Numbered from the stretch's first letter, positions 22,898-31,618 are shown. The stretch is 64,000 nt of DNA from Streptomyces rishiriensis (GCF_003112535.1 NZ_BEWA01000028.1:85710-149709); one strand, 5' to 3'. Translations and numbers: made by a program. Notes: generated by a model not told the origin, from the sequence alone.

Positions 22898-25183
22898 ATG
22901 ACGACCACCACCTCCCGCGGCCGCCGCCGCGCCCCGACCCGCATCGAGCGGGCGGCGGGCAAGGCCGCGGCGCTGCAGAAACCGCGCGTCATCCTCGCCC
23001 TGCTGCTTCTGCTCGCCCTCACCAGCGTGATGCTCCTCGACGGCTATCTGCGCGCCGAGGTCGGCGGCGACCAGCGCGTGCGCACCGGGGCCAGCTCCAG
23101 CCAGGTCCCCGACGACGTCCTCGACGGCGGCCCCATCCTGACGTTCCGTGGCGGCCGGGCCACCACGGTCTCGGTGCCGGACAAGACGATCGCGCTGACC
23201 TTCGACGACGGCCCGAACCCGACCTGGACCCCCCAGGTGCTGCGGATCCTCCGGGAGTACGACGTGCCCGGCACGTTCTTCCTGGTCGGCTCGATGGTGT
23301 CGCGCTATCCGGGCATCGTCGAGGACATGGTCGAGCAGGGCGAGGAGGTGGGCATCCACACCTTCACCCACGTCGACCTCTCCTACCAGTCGCACGCCCG
23401 TGTCCGGCGCGAGATGACGCAGACCCAGCTGGCCCTCGCCGGCGCGGCCGGCATCACCACGACCCTGTTCCGGGCCCCCTACTCCTCCGAGACCGACGCC
23501 ATCGACAACTACAGCTGGCCGGTCTACAAGGAGCTCGGTGAGGACGGCTACACCAGCGTCTTCGTCGACACCGACAGCGACGACTGGAAGCGGCCGGGCG
23601 TCTCGAAGATCGTCGAGTGGGCCACTCCGGACGACGGCAAGGGCGCGTCGGTGCTCTTCCACGACGCCGGCGGCGAGCGCTCGCAGACGATCAAGGCACT
23701 GCCGACGTACATCGAGAAGATGAAGGCCGCGGGCTACACCTTCACCACCGTCAGCGGGGTGCTGCAGAAGCAGAACGCGGCTGCCCGCGACGCGACGACG
23801 GGTACCACGACGGGGACGCAGGGGGAGCAGCCCGCTGAGCTGCCCGACGGCGCGGGCGCGGTGGGCGACCGTCTGCAGGCCGCCCACCGCGAGGCCACCG
23901 GCGTCACCCTCTACGAGGGCAAGGCCCTCATCGCCGCCGTCACCCTCGCCGAGTGGACCGTGCCCACGCTGTCCGTGGGACTGATGGTCGTCGGCGTGGC
24001 CGTCATGGGCCGCTTCGGGATGATGCTGCTCCTGGCCCGCCGCCACCACAGACAGCGCAACAGGCGCCGCTTCAGCTGGGGAGCCACGGTCACCCGGCCG
24101 GTGAGCGTGATCGTCCCGGCGTACAACGAGAAGGAGTGCATCGCCAACACCCTGGAGTCGCTGGCGAGGAGCACCCACCCGATCGAGATCATCGTCGTGG
24201 ACGACGGCTCGACCGACGACACCTCCGGGATCGCCCGCGCGGCGGCTGCGTCCCTCGGCATGACGAACGTCCGCGTCATCCGCCAGGAGAACGCCGGCAA
24301 GCCCGCCGCGCTCAACAACGGCGTCCGCAACGCCGCCCACGACATCGTCGTGATGATGGACGGCGACACGGTCTTCGAACCGGAGGCCGTGCACCAATTG
24401 GTGCAGCCCTTCGCGAACCCTGAGGTCGGCGCGGTCGCCGGCAACGCGAAGGTCGGCAACCGCGACACGGTCATCGGCGCCTGGCAGCACATCGAGTACG
24501 TGATGGGCTTCAACCTCGACCGCCGCATGTACGACCTGCTGCGCTGCATGCCCACCATCCCCGGTGCCATCGGGGCGTTCCGCCGCGACGCCGTGCTGGA
24601 GGTCGGCGGCATGAGCGAGGACACCCTCGCCGAGGACACCGACATCACCATCGCCATGCACCGCGCGGGCTGGCAGGTCGTCTATCAGGAGCACGCCAAG
24701 GCCTGGACGGAGGCGCCGGGCTCGCTGAAGCAGCTGTGGTCCCAGCGCTACCGCTGGTCCTACGGCACGATGCAGGCGTTGTGGAAGCACCGCGGGTCCC
24801 TGACGGACAGGGGCCCCTCGGGCCGCTTCGGCCGGGTCGGCATGCCGCTCGTGGTGCTCTTCCAGATCGTCACGCCGGTCTTCGCCCCGCTCATCGACGT
24901 CTTCACCGTGTACTCGATGATCTTCATCGACTTCCAGGCGGCCCTGCTGGCCTGGCTCGCGGTCCTCGGGGTCCAACTGAGCTGTGCGGCCTACGCGTTC
25001 CGCCTGGACCGCGAGAAGTACCGCTATCTGCTGATGATGCCGCTGCAGCAATTCGCCTACCGCCAGATGATGTACCTCGTCCTCATCCACTCCTGCGTCA
25101 CCGCCCTCACCGGCGGCCGTCTGCGCTGGCAGAAGCTGAAGCGCACGGGCGAGGTCGGCACCCCGGCGGGGGCGAGCCGATGA
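22898..25183 (+). CDS. bifunctional polysaccharide deacetylase / GT2 polysaccharide synthase
   Basis: 761 aa. After an N-terminal membrane helix (VILALLLLLALTSVMLLDGY) comes a NodB-type deacetylase at about residues 95-290: TFDDGPNPTWTP, HTFTHVDLSY, FRAPYSS, VLFHDAGG. A second helix pair follows, then a processive family-2 glycosyltransferase at about 400-640: VPAYNEKECI, VVDDGSTDDT, MMDGDTVFEP (DxD), EDTDIT and QRYRW, and C-terminal membrane helices. Expected to polymerise and export a GlcNAc-type polymer and deacetylate it outside, as for PNAG or MatB-type polymers. The stop overlaps the next start (ATGA), so it is coupled with the acyltransferase. Confidence 0.87.
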   Translation: MTTTTSRGRRRAPTRIERAAGKAAALQKPRVILALLLLLALTSVMLLDGYLRAEVGGDQRVRTGASSSQVPDDVLDGGPILTFRGGRATTVSVPDKTIALTFDDGPNPTWTPQVLRILREYDVPGTFFLVGSMVSRYPGIVEDMVEQGEEVGIHTFTHVDLSYQSHARVRREMTQTQLALAGAAGITTTLFRAPYSSETDAIDNYSWPVYKELGEDGYTSVFVDTDSDDWKRPGVSKIVEWATPDDGKGASVLFHDAGGERSQTIKALPTYIEKMKAAGYTFTTVSGVLQKQNAAARDATTGTTTGTQGEQPAELPDGAGAVGDRLQAAHREATGVTLYEGKALIAAVTLAEWTVPTLSVGLMVVGVAVMGRFGMMLLLARRHHRQRNRRRFSWGATVTRPVSVIVPAYNEKECIANTLESLARSTHPIEIIVVDDGSTDDTSGIARAAAASLGMTNVRVIRQENAGKPAALNNGVRNAAHDIVVMMDGDTVFEPEAVHQLVQPFANPEVGAVAGNAKVGNRDTVIGAWQHIEYVMGFNLDRRMYDLLRCMPTIPGAIGAFRRDAVLEVGGMSEDTLAEDTDITIAMHRAGWQVVYQEHAKAWTEAPGSLKQLWSQRYRWSYGTMQALWKHRGSLTDRGPSGRFGRVGMPLVVLFQIVTPVFAPLIDVFTVYSMIFIDFQAALLAWLAVLGVQLSCAAYAFRLDREKYRYLLMMPLQQFAYRQMMYLVLIHSCVTALTGGRLRWQKLKRTGEVGTPAGASR

Positions 25184-26508
25184 GCTGGGACCAGCAGGGC
25201 CACGGCCATCAGTACGGGCAGCAGCCCCAGCCCCCCTACGGATACGAGGGGCACGGGCACCATCAGCAGTACGGGCAGCCCCAGCAGTACGCGCCGCAGC
25301 CGTATCCGCAACCGCAGCCGTATCCGCCGCAGCCGTATGCGCAGGGGCCGTATCTGCAGGGGCCGTATCCGCAGGAGCAGGCGGAACATTCGGAGTACGG
25401 GCAGGCCGTCGCCGGCGCCGTCGACGAGACCGCACCTCTGCCCACGATGGAGACGTCGGCCGCCGGGCCCGCCGCTCCCCAGCGTGACCGCTACTTCGAC
25501 ACCCTCCGTGCCCTCGCCCTGATCAGGGTCGTCGCCTATCACACGTTCGGCTGGGCCTGGGCGGGCATGGTCTTCCCCTCCATGGGGATCATGTTCGGCC
25601 TGGCCGGCACCCTGATGGCGAAGTCCCTGGAGCGTCCGGCCGTGAAGGTGGTGAGGAGTCGCCTGCGCCGGCTCCTGCCGCCGTTCTGGTTCTGGGGCGT
25701 CTTCGTCGTCCTGGCGATGCTGGTGCACGACTGGATGCCGGGCTGGGAGATCGTCTACTGGGTCGTGCCGCTGGGCGACCCGCCGGGCAACGCCTGGGGC
25801 GAGCAGGCCTGGGAGATCCTCTGGTATCTGCGGACGTACCTCTGGTTCGTCCTGCTCTCGCCGCTGCTGCTGCGGCTGTTCCGGCTCGCGCCGGCAGTCG
25901 TGCTGACGCTCTCCCTCGCGCCGATCCTGGTGCTGACCTTCGTGTGGGCGGGCCCCGACAACCGCGTCGGCACAGCGCTGTGGGACCTGTCGACGTACCT
26001 CTTCTGCTGGATGCTCGGCTTCGCGCACCGCGACGGCGTCCTGCAGCGCATGAAGCCGGCCCTGGTCGTCATGGCGTCGCTGGCGGCGCTCGGGTTCGGC
26101 GGCTGGTACGCCTTCACGCACCAGGCCGAGTCCGGCACCTACGACCTGGACGAGAACCCGCTCGCGCAGGCCTTCTGGTCGGCCGGCTTCGTCATGCCGC
26201 TGATGTGGGCGAAGACGTACTTCGGCATCGACTTCGCCTGGCTCACGCGGTTCCGGCGGACGAACCGGATCGTGACCGTCTTCAACGCCCGCGCGGTGAC
26301 GATCTACCTCTGGCACGAGATCGCCCTGATCCTGGCCGTGCCGCTGATCGACCGGTTCTGGGACGTCCCCGCGTTCGAGACGTACCTGCCGCTCGACAGT
26401 CAGTGGTTCCTGTTCGGCGTGGGCTGGCTGCTGATCGGCGTCTTCGTGCTGCTGTGCGGGTGGGTCGAGGACGTCGCGGCACGGAAGACGCCGAGGCTCC
26501 TGCCGTGA
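25180..26508 (+). CDS. acyltransferase-3 family membrane protein
   Basis: 442 aa, ATG at 25180 inside the ATGA overlap. The N-terminal about 75 residues are a cytosolic Gln/Tyr/Pro/His-rich tail with repeats such as PQPYPQPQPYPPQPY. The rest is a 10-helix OafA/WecH-like acyltransferase: RDRYFDTLRALALIRVVAYH carries the conserved Arg and catalytic His, and FNARAVTIYLWHE is the late signature. These proteins O-acetylate or O-succinylate cell-surface glycans. Placement with a polysaccharide synthase and deacetylase suggests it modifies the same polymer. Confidence 0.83.
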   Translation: MSWDQQGHGHQYGQQPQPPYGYEGHGHHQQYGQPQQYAPQPYPQPQPYPPQPYAQGPYLQGPYPQEQAEHSEYGQAVAGAVDETAPLPTMETSAAGPAAPQRDRYFDTLRALALIRVVAYHTFGWAWAGMVFPSMGIMFGLAGTLMAKSLERPAVKVVRSRLRRLLPPFWFWGVFVVLAMLVHDWMPGWEIVYWVVPLGDPPGNAWGEQAWEILWYLRTYLWFVLLSPLLLRLFRLAPAVVLTLSLAPILVLTFVWAGPDNRVGTALWDLSTYLFCWMLGFAHRDGVLQRMKPALVVMASLAALGFGGWYAFTHQAESGTYDLDENPLAQAFWSAGFVMPLMWAKTYFGIDFAWLTRFRRTNRIVTVFNARAVTIYLWHEIALILAVPLIDRFWDVPAFETYLPLDSQWFLFGVGWLLIGVFVLLCGWVEDVAARKTPRLLP

Positions 26509-26528
26509 GCCGCCGGGGGCCGGGCTGC

Positions 26529-26534
26529 CACAAT
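26529..26534 (+). promoter_or_regulatory. candidate -10 of menG
   Basis: CACAAT lies 6 nt before the menG GTG in a 32-bp gap, and no Shine-Dalgarno sequence is present, which fits a leaderless menG transcript. No clear -35. Confidence 0.3.
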
Positions 26535-26540
26535 GGGCGG

Positions 26541-27236
26541 GTGACCCGCGCTTCCCTGAACAAGCAGCCCAACGAAGTCGCCTCGATGTTCGACCGCGTG
26601 GCGGAACGGTACGACGTGACCAACGACGTGCTGTCCCTCGGCCAGGACCGCAGGTGGCGCAAGGAGGTCGCCAAGGCGGTCGACGCCCGGCCCGCGCAGA
26701 AGGTCCTGGACCTCGCCGCCGGCACGGCCACCTCCTCGCTCCCGTTCGCGCAGACCGGCGCCTACGTCGTCCCCTGCGACTTCTCGCTCGGCATGCTCCA
26801 GGTCGGAAAGAAGAAGCACACCTGGCTGCCGTTCACCGCCGGCGACGCGACGAAGCTGCCCTTCAAGGACGACACCTTCGACGCCGTCACCATCTCCTTC
26901 GGCCTGCGCAACGTGCAGGACTTCGACTCGGCGCTGCGCGAGATGCACCGGGTGACCAGGCCCGGCGGCAGGGTCGTCATCTGCGAGTTCTCGCACCCCA
27001 CCTGGGCGCCCTTCCGGACCGTCTACACCGAGTACCTGATGCGCGCCCTGCCGCCGGTCGCCCGCGCGGTCTCCTCCAACCCCGACGCCTACGTCTACCT
27101 CGCCGAGTCCATCCGCGCCTGGCCCGACCAGCCCGCCCTCGCGGAGCACCTGCGCAAGGCCGGCTGGTCGAAGGTCGCCTGGCGCAACCTGACAGGCGGC
27201 GTGGTCACCCTTCACCGGGGCTTCAAGACACCCTGA
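26541..27236 (+). CDS. menG: demethylmenaquinone methyltransferase
   Basis: 231 aa, GTG at 26541. UbiE/MenG-type SAM methyltransferase that adds the C3 methyl group in the last step of menaquinone synthesis. Signatures: MFDRVAERYDVTNDVLSLG, VLDLAAGTATSS (motif I), DAVTISFGLRNVQDFDSALR, RVTRPGGRVVICEFSHPTW and the end GGVVTLHRGFK. It shares the region with mqnA, mqnC, a geranylgeranyl-reductase-type flavoprotein and nuo, so it acts in quinone supply for respiration. Confidence 0.93.
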   Translation: MTRASLNKQPNEVASMFDRVAERYDVTNDVLSLGQDRRWRKEVAKAVDARPAQKVLDLAAGTATSSLPFAQTGAYVVPCDFSLGMLQVGKKKHTWLPFTAGDATKLPFKDDTFDAVTISFGLRNVQDFDSALREMHRVTRPGGRVVICEFSHPTWAPFRTVYTEYLMRALPPVARAVSSNPDAYVYLAESIRAWPDQPALAEHLRKAGWSKVAWRNLTGGVVTLHRGFKTP

Positions 27237-27243
27237 CCGGCCC

Positions 27244-27277
27244 GGTCCGAGGGGCCGCCCGGTCCGAGGGGCCGCCC
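27244..27277. repeat. 17-bp direct repeat, two copies
   Basis: GGTCCGAGGGGCCGCCC occurs twice head to tail just after menG, followed by related GC-rich blocks up to about 27310. It lies in the 86-bp gap between convergent genes and may serve as a bidirectional termination region. Confidence 0.6.
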
Positions 27278-27322
27278 GGTCTGATCGGCCCGGCCCGAGG
27301 GGCCCGGCCAAGGGGTCCCGCT

Positions 27323-27673
27323 TCAACGGACGATCGCCTCGAAGGGGTCGTGGGACCGGTCCAGTTCACGCCGGAGCCCGCCCCCGCCGGGCCTCGGCAC
27401 GCGTGGCTCGCGCACGCCCGCGCCTCCGCCGCCCTCCCCGTCGGAGAAGTCGAACCACACGGTGACCACGGCGCCGCGCGGCACCTCGACACCGGGCGGC
27501 GGATACTGCCGTACGACGTAGTCGACGACCGCGTGGCGAAAGTCGGGCCGGTCCGGCGCGGCCAGCAGCACGCCCCGCGCCGCAGCCGCCTCGCGCGCGT
27601 CCACGGCCATCAGGCCGACCAGCCTGGGCACACGCACGTCGGGTGTTTTGGGTGGTATGAGCACAGATGTCAC
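27323..27673 (-). CDS. small PASTA-domain protein
   Basis: 116 aa, GTG at 27673 with GGGGG close upstream on the minus strand. One PASTA domain at about residues 10-75: VPRLVGLMAVDAREAAAARG, then VVRQYPPPGVEVPRGAVVTVW. PASTA domains bind peptidoglycan fragments or beta-lactams, usually as repeats in PknB or penicillin-binding proteins; here the domain stands alone, with no signal peptide or membrane helix, followed by a charged Gly/Arg-rich tail. Function unknown. It faces menG and precedes a GNAT gene on the same strand by 83 bp. Confidence 0.7.
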   Translation of the reverse strand: MTSVLIPPKTPDVRVPRLVGLMAVDAREAAAARGVLLAAPDRPDFRHAVVDYVVRQYPPPGVEVPRGAVVTVWFDFSDGEGGGGAGVREPRVPRPGGGGLRRELDRSHDPFEAIVR

Positions 27674-27756
27674 CCCCAGCGGTACTGGAAGGGTAACCGC
27701 CCGGGGGGTCGTCCGGAAGCGTCAGGTGTCGTTCTGTAGCCGACGACTGCGGAGAG

Positions 27757-28263
27757 TCACCAGGCGAGGCGGTAGCAGCGCCCCTCCCGCTCCGGCTCCG
27801 GGGTGGTGAAGACCTCCGCGAGCCGCATCCCCAGCCGCTGCGTGACGGCGATGGACCGCTCGTTGCGCGCGTCGACCATCGCCACCACCCCCGGGGCCCC
27901 GGCCGCCCGCACCCGCTCCAGGGTCATCCGCGCCGCCGCCGTCACATAGCCCTGCCCCCAGTGCTGCCGCCCGAGCCGCCATCCGATCTCGATCTCGCCC
28001 GCGGGTCCCCACTCCCAGGGCCACGGCTGCGCGCCGGTGAAGCCGAGCACCCGGTCGTCGCGGTCCAGCACCGTCCACAGGCAGAAGCCGCGTTCGGCGT
28101 CGTGCCGGCGCTGGCGGGCGGTGAGCTCCTCGTAGACCGACAGCTCCGCGGATCTGCCCCCATGGAACTCCATGACGTCCGGGTCGTCGAAGACCCGGTG
28201 CCAGGCGACGGCGTCCTCGTCCGTCGGAACGCGCAGGCGTACTACGGGCAGAGCTCGGTTCAC
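27757..28263 (-). CDS. GNAT-family N-acetyltransferase (RimJ/RimL type)
   Basis: 168 aa from the GTG at 28263, with AAGGG 7-8 nt upstream; the frame is open further but without a site. Acetyl-CoA-binding motif RLGRQHWGQGYVTAAARMTL (Q/R-x-x-G-x-G/A), and NERSIAVTQRLGMRLAE, typical of the family that acetylates ribosomal-protein N-termini or small amines. The acceptor is unknown. It is divergent from the reductase gene to the right. Confidence 0.82.
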   Translation of the reverse strand: MNRALPVVRLRVPTDEDAVAWHRVFDDPDVMEFHGGRSAELSVYEELTARQRRHDAERGFCLWTVLDRDDRVLGFTGAQPWPWEWGPAGEIEIGWRLGRQHWGQGYVTAAARMTLERVRAAGAPGVVAMVDARNERSIAVTQRLGMRLAEVFTTPEPEREGRCYRLAW

Positions 28264-28360
28264 GGGGCAGCCCTTCAGCCAGGTGATCAATCCTGCTGAA
28301 TAGACTGCCCATGTCCAGTGCCGGTCGGCACGCAGATTCCGAACTTGGGGAGATCCCGCC

Positions 28361-29668
28361 GTGACCGCCGTGAACGAGCCCCACGCCGAGCCCTTCTCCG
28401 AGACCACCGCCGACGTGATCGTCGTCGGCGCCGGACCGGCCGGCTCCACGACCGCCTACTACCTCGCCAAGGCCGGACTCGACGTACTGCTCCTCGAGAA
28501 GACCGAGTTCCCGCGCGAGAAGGTCTGCGGCGACGGCCTCACCCCGCGCGCCACGAAGCAGCTCGTGGCCATGGGCATCGACATCTCCGAGGAAGCCGGC
28601 TGGCTGCGCAACAAGGGCCTGAGGATCATCGGCGGCGGGGTGCGGTTGCAGCTCGACTGGCCCGATCTCGCCTCCTTCCCCGACTACGGCCTCGTCCGCA
28701 AGCGCGACGACTTCGACGAGCAGCTCGCCCGGCAGGCCCAGAAGGCCGGCGCCCGTCTCTACGAGCGCTGCAACGTCGGCGCCCCGATCCTCGACGACCG
28801 CACCGGCCGGATCACCGGTGTGCACGCCAAGCTCGGGGAGGAGAAGCGGGAAGTCACCTTCCGCGCCCCGCTCGTGGTGGCCGCCGACGGCAACTCCACC
28901 CGGCTCTCCCTGGCGATGGGCCTGCACCGCCGTGAGGACCGTCCGATGGGCGTCGCGGTCCGCACCTACTTCACCTCGCCGCGCCACGAGGACGACTACC
29001 TGGAGTCCTGGCTGGAGCTGTGGGACCGCCGGGGTCCGGGCGAGGACCGGCTGCTGCCCGGCTACGGCTGGATCTTCGGCATGGGCGACGGGACGTCGAA
29101 CGTCGGCCTGGGCGTGCTGAACACCTCCGACTCCTTCAAGGAGCTCGACTGGCGCGAGGTCCTCAAGGCCTGGTGCGCGTCCATGCCGGAGGACTGGGGG
29201 TACACCCCCGAAAACATGACCGGTCCGATCCGCGGCGCGGCCCTGCCGATGGCCTTCAACCGCAAGCCGCACTACACCAAGGGGCTGCTGCTGGTCGGCG
29301 ACGCCGGCGGCCTGGTGAACCCCTTCAACGGCGAGGGCATCGCGTACGCCATGGAATCCGGCCAGATCGCCGCCGACGTCATCGTCCAGGCCCATGCCCG
29401 GGCCACCCCCGGTCAGCGCGAACTCGCCCTGCAGCGCTACCCGCAGATCCTCGCGGACACCTACGGCGGCTACTACACGCTGGGCCGCGCGTTCGTGAAG
29501 CTCATCGGCAACCCGAAGGTCATGAAGATCGCGGCGCAGCGCGGTCTGACCCACCCGCTGCTGATGAAGTTCACCCTGAAGATGCTCGCCAACCTGACGG
29601 ACCCCACGGGCGGCGACGCGATGGACCGCATCATCAACGGCCTGAGCAAGGTGGCTCCCAAGGCCTGA
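28361..29668 (+). CDS. geranylgeranyl reductase-family flavoprotein (MenJ-like)
   Basis: 435 aa, GTG at 28361 with GGGGAG 8 nt upstream. FAD-binding Rossmann start DVIVVGAGPAGSTTAYYLA, then EKTEFPREKVCGDGLTPRA, the second FAD motif LLVGDAGGLVNPFNGEGI and a C-terminal PxxYG-like region. This family saturates isoprenoid double bonds; the mycobacterial member MenJ reduces one unit of the menaquinone side chain. Streptomyces menaquinones are partly hydrogenated, and the gene sits between menG and nuo, so the same role is likely here. Reduction of archaeal-type lipids is an unlikely alternative. Confidence 0.83.
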   Translation: MTAVNEPHAEPFSETTADVIVVGAGPAGSTTAYYLAKAGLDVLLLEKTEFPREKVCGDGLTPRATKQLVAMGIDISEEAGWLRNKGLRIIGGGVRLQLDWPDLASFPDYGLVRKRDDFDEQLARQAQKAGARLYERCNVGAPILDDRTGRITGVHAKLGEEKREVTFRAPLVVAADGNSTRLSLAMGLHRREDRPMGVAVRTYFTSPRHEDDYLESWLELWDRRGPGEDRLLPGYGWIFGMGDGTSNVGLGVLNTSDSFKELDWREVLKAWCASMPEDWGYTPENMTGPIRGAALPMAFNRKPHYTKGLLLVGDAGGLVNPFNGEGIAYAMESGQIAADVIVQAHARATPGQRELALQRYPQILADTYGGYYTLGRAFVKLIGNPKVMKIAAQRGLTHPLLMKFTLKMLANLTDPTGGDAMDRIINGLSKVAPKA

Positions 29669-29700
29669 CCGCCCACCGAGGCGGTGCGGATCCGGCACCC

Positions 29701-29775
29701 GGCGGCCCGGAGCCCGGCGGCCCGGAGCCCGGCGGCCCGGAGCGTGGCGGCCCGGCATCCGGCGGCCCGGCGCGC
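29701..29775. repeat. 15-bp tandem repeat, 5 units
   Basis: Five units of GGCGGCCCGGAGCCC, the first two identical and the last three diverged at the 3' end of the unit. Located just after the reductase stop. Confidence 0.9.
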
Positions 29776-29822
29776 GAGGACTTCCTCCCGCCGGTCCGCC
29801 CCTTGCCCGCCGCACTGACGAT

Positions 29823-29842
29823 GTGTCCGACATGTCGGACAC
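29823..29842. promoter_or_regulatory. perfect 20-bp palindrome
   Basis: GTGTCCGACATGTCGGACAC is its own reverse complement with no central spacer, so it fits a dimeric DNA-binding protein better than an RNA hairpin. It is isolated in non-coding DNA between two repeat arrays, about 155 bp after the reductase. No target gene is obvious. Confidence 0.5.
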
Positions 29843-29930
29843 TCACGCGATACGGCGCTGGGGGGTGAATGTGCCCGTAAAGACGCCGAATTGGCGCGCC
29901 GGAGCTCGTGCGCGCGACTGCGCGCCTCCT

Positions 29931-29994
29931 CCGACTCGGGCCTCGTCCGACTCGGGCCTCGTCCGACTCGGGCCTCGTCCGACTCGGGCCTCTC
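29931..29994. repeat. 16-bp tandem repeat, 4 units
   Basis: Four units of CCGACTCGGGCCTCGT, the last ending TCTC, followed by degenerate related CAGGCCTCCCGCC blocks to about 30040. Confidence 0.9.
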
Positions 29995-30143
29995 GTCCGG
30001 CTCAGGCCTCCCGCCCGCCTCAGGGCTCCCGCCCGGCTCAGAGCCGCCCGGGCGCGCCCAGCCGCCCCGGGGGTCGCGTGGGCTCGTTCCGGCTCGCCCA
30101 GGGGCCCGCTGAGGGCCGTGTCGGGCCGCACCGGGGGAGCCCG

Positions 30144-30176
30144 AAGGGCCGCTGCCCCCGAGCGGCTGCGGCCCTT
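30144..30176 (-). terminator. terminator of the NlpC/P60 gene
   Basis: AAGGGCCGC (30144-30152) and GCGGCCCTT (30168-30176) form a perfect 9-bp stem, with a second small stem (AGCGGC with GCCGCT) as an alternative inside. It begins 40 nt after the stop of the minus-strand gene. Confidence 0.6.
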
Positions 30177-30215
30177 GCGTGCGTGCGGCGCGCTCAGCTG
30201 CGCGCCGAGGGGGTG

Positions 30216-31019
30216 TCAGAGCACCCGCACCGCACCGGACGGCGGGTCGTAGGACAGCGGCTTCTCCGCCACACCGGTGGAGGGGTTCTGCGCGCCGACG
30301 AACATGCCGTCGCCGACGTACACCGCCACGTGGTACGCGCTGCCCGCGCCGCCCCAATACAGGATGTCGCCCGGCTGCAGGTTGTCCAGGGAGACCTGGG
30401 TGCCGGCGGTCGACTGGTCCTGCGAGACGCGCGGCAGGTCGATGCCGACCTGCTTGAAGGCGGTCTGCACCAGCCCCGAGCAGTCCCACGAGTTGGGGCC
30501 GGTGCCGCCGGAGACGTAGGCGTCGCCGATCTGTGCCTTCACGAAGGCGATGACGGCCGCGGCCGAACCGGTCGCGTGGGAGCTGCTCGTGCTGGTGAAG
30601 CTGTTGCTGCTCGCCGAGGCGGACAGCGTGGTCCGGTCGGCGGAGCGCGTGGCGCGTTCGGCGGCGGCCCTGCGGGCGGCCTCCGCCTTCTTCTTGGCCT
30701 CGGCCTTGGCGTGCGCGAGGTCCTTGTTGGCCTCCTTGGCGGCTGCCGCGGCGGCCGCGTCGCGCTCGGCGTGCAGCTGGTAGTTCGCCGCGGCCTGCTG
30801 CGTGGCCTGGGCGGACTGTGCGACCTGGGCGGCCAGGTCGCCGGTGAGCACAGGCAGTTCGAGCGTCTGCGTCACCGGCTCGGCGGCGTTGGCCGTGCCT
30901 GCTGCTGCGGCGACGGCCAGCGTGCCGAGGACACCACTGGCGACTCCGGCCCGCATCGCGATCGTCGACGCGCTGCGGCGGGGTTTCCGGTGGCTGCGTA
31001 TGTGAGCGGTGTGGGACAT
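30216..31019 (-). CDS. secreted NlpC/P60 peptidoglycan endopeptidase
   Basis: 267 aa if it starts at the ATG at 31019 (MSHTAHIRSH). Starts at 31049 or 31076 are possible and none has an ideal ribosome site. Signal peptide: a basic stretch RSHRKPRRS, a hydrophobic core and the cut ANA-AEP. An Ala-rich coiled coil (about 60-125, QATQQAAANYQLHAERDAAA and KEANKDLAHAKAEAKKK) precedes the C-terminal NlpC/P60 domain, with catalytic Cys in NSWDCSGLVQTAF and His in AYHVAVYVGDG. It hydrolyses D-Glu-meso-DAP stem bonds by family knowledge. Divergent from nuoA across a 744-bp gap. Confidence 0.88.
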   Translation of the reverse strand: MSHTAHIRSHRKPRRSASTIAMRAGVASGVLGTLAVAAAAGTANAAEPVTQTLELPVLTGDLAAQVAQSAQATQQAAANYQLHAERDAAAAAAAKEANKDLAHAKAEAKKKAEAARRAAAERATRSADRTTLSASASSNSFTSTSSSHATGSAAAVIAFVKAQIGDAYVSGGTGPNSWDCSGLVQTAFKQVGIDLPRVSQDQSTAGTQVSLDNLQPGDILYWGGAGSAYHVAVYVGDGMFVGAQNPSTGVAEKPLSYDPPSGAVRVL

Positions 31020-31618
31020 GGGTACAACCGGTATCAGGGGCTCCTCCATACCTTCAAGAAACGTGTGCTGCGCCACAGTTGTTCAACGGGTGCCTCAAAT
31101 TCCTGTTCCCCCGTTCTTTATTGACGCCGTAACGGACATTGCGGACGCAGGTGATCATGCCTGTGATCATGGGCTTTCGACGTTACGTCCGGATTGCCCG
31201 ACGCCTACCACCGGTCACGACCGTTGGCCAAGCCCGCTTCTTAAGCGGCCCTCACGAGTGTGGCGGAGGTCACGGAACGGTTACCGGAGCGGTGGCGTCT
31301 CGCGCATGCGGTGCGATTCGTTCCGCTCGTGAACGTGTGCACGCGTCCACACCGCGAGTCGGAACTCCCTCTGATGTGTGAACGCGGGCCACTATCAGGC
31401 CGCCGCGTCCAGCTCCAATTTGCATGCAAGGGAACCCTCTTGATATAGAGACGCACCCCGCTGCCTGCGATGACGAGCGAAAATGTCACTTCTTGTGATC
31501 ACTCTGACGCTTCGCGTATGAAGATCACCGCTGATACGACTTCATGATCCTTCGTCAGGTGGTGGAGATCACAAAGCTTGTGTAATACCCCGTGTCGCAG
31601 ATCACAGAGCGGCGGGCA

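Larger units (their letters stand above)
29669..30215. other. 547-bp gene-free region with two tandem arrays and a palindrome
   Basis: Between the reductase and the convergent NlpC/P60 gene. It holds a 15-bp array (29701-29775), a 20-bp palindrome (29823-29842), a 16-bp array (29931-29994) and the terminator of the NlpC/P60 gene (30144-30176). Open frames through it consist of repeat translation and lack ribosome sites, so I call no gene. Confidence 0.6.

Noticed and set aside
29823..31124. Plus-strand open frame across the repeat region and the NlpC/P60 gene
   Set aside because: Starts in the palindrome, translates repeats, then runs antisense to a clear secreted enzyme.
31020..31260. Possible second ydaO riboswitch upstream of the NlpC/P60 gene (AACGGGGGAACAGG, GGTGGTAGGCG on the minus strand)
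   Set aside because: The blocks are in the wrong order and the 3' core (ACCCG-CAGCTAACC-GTAGGCG type) is missing before the coding region.
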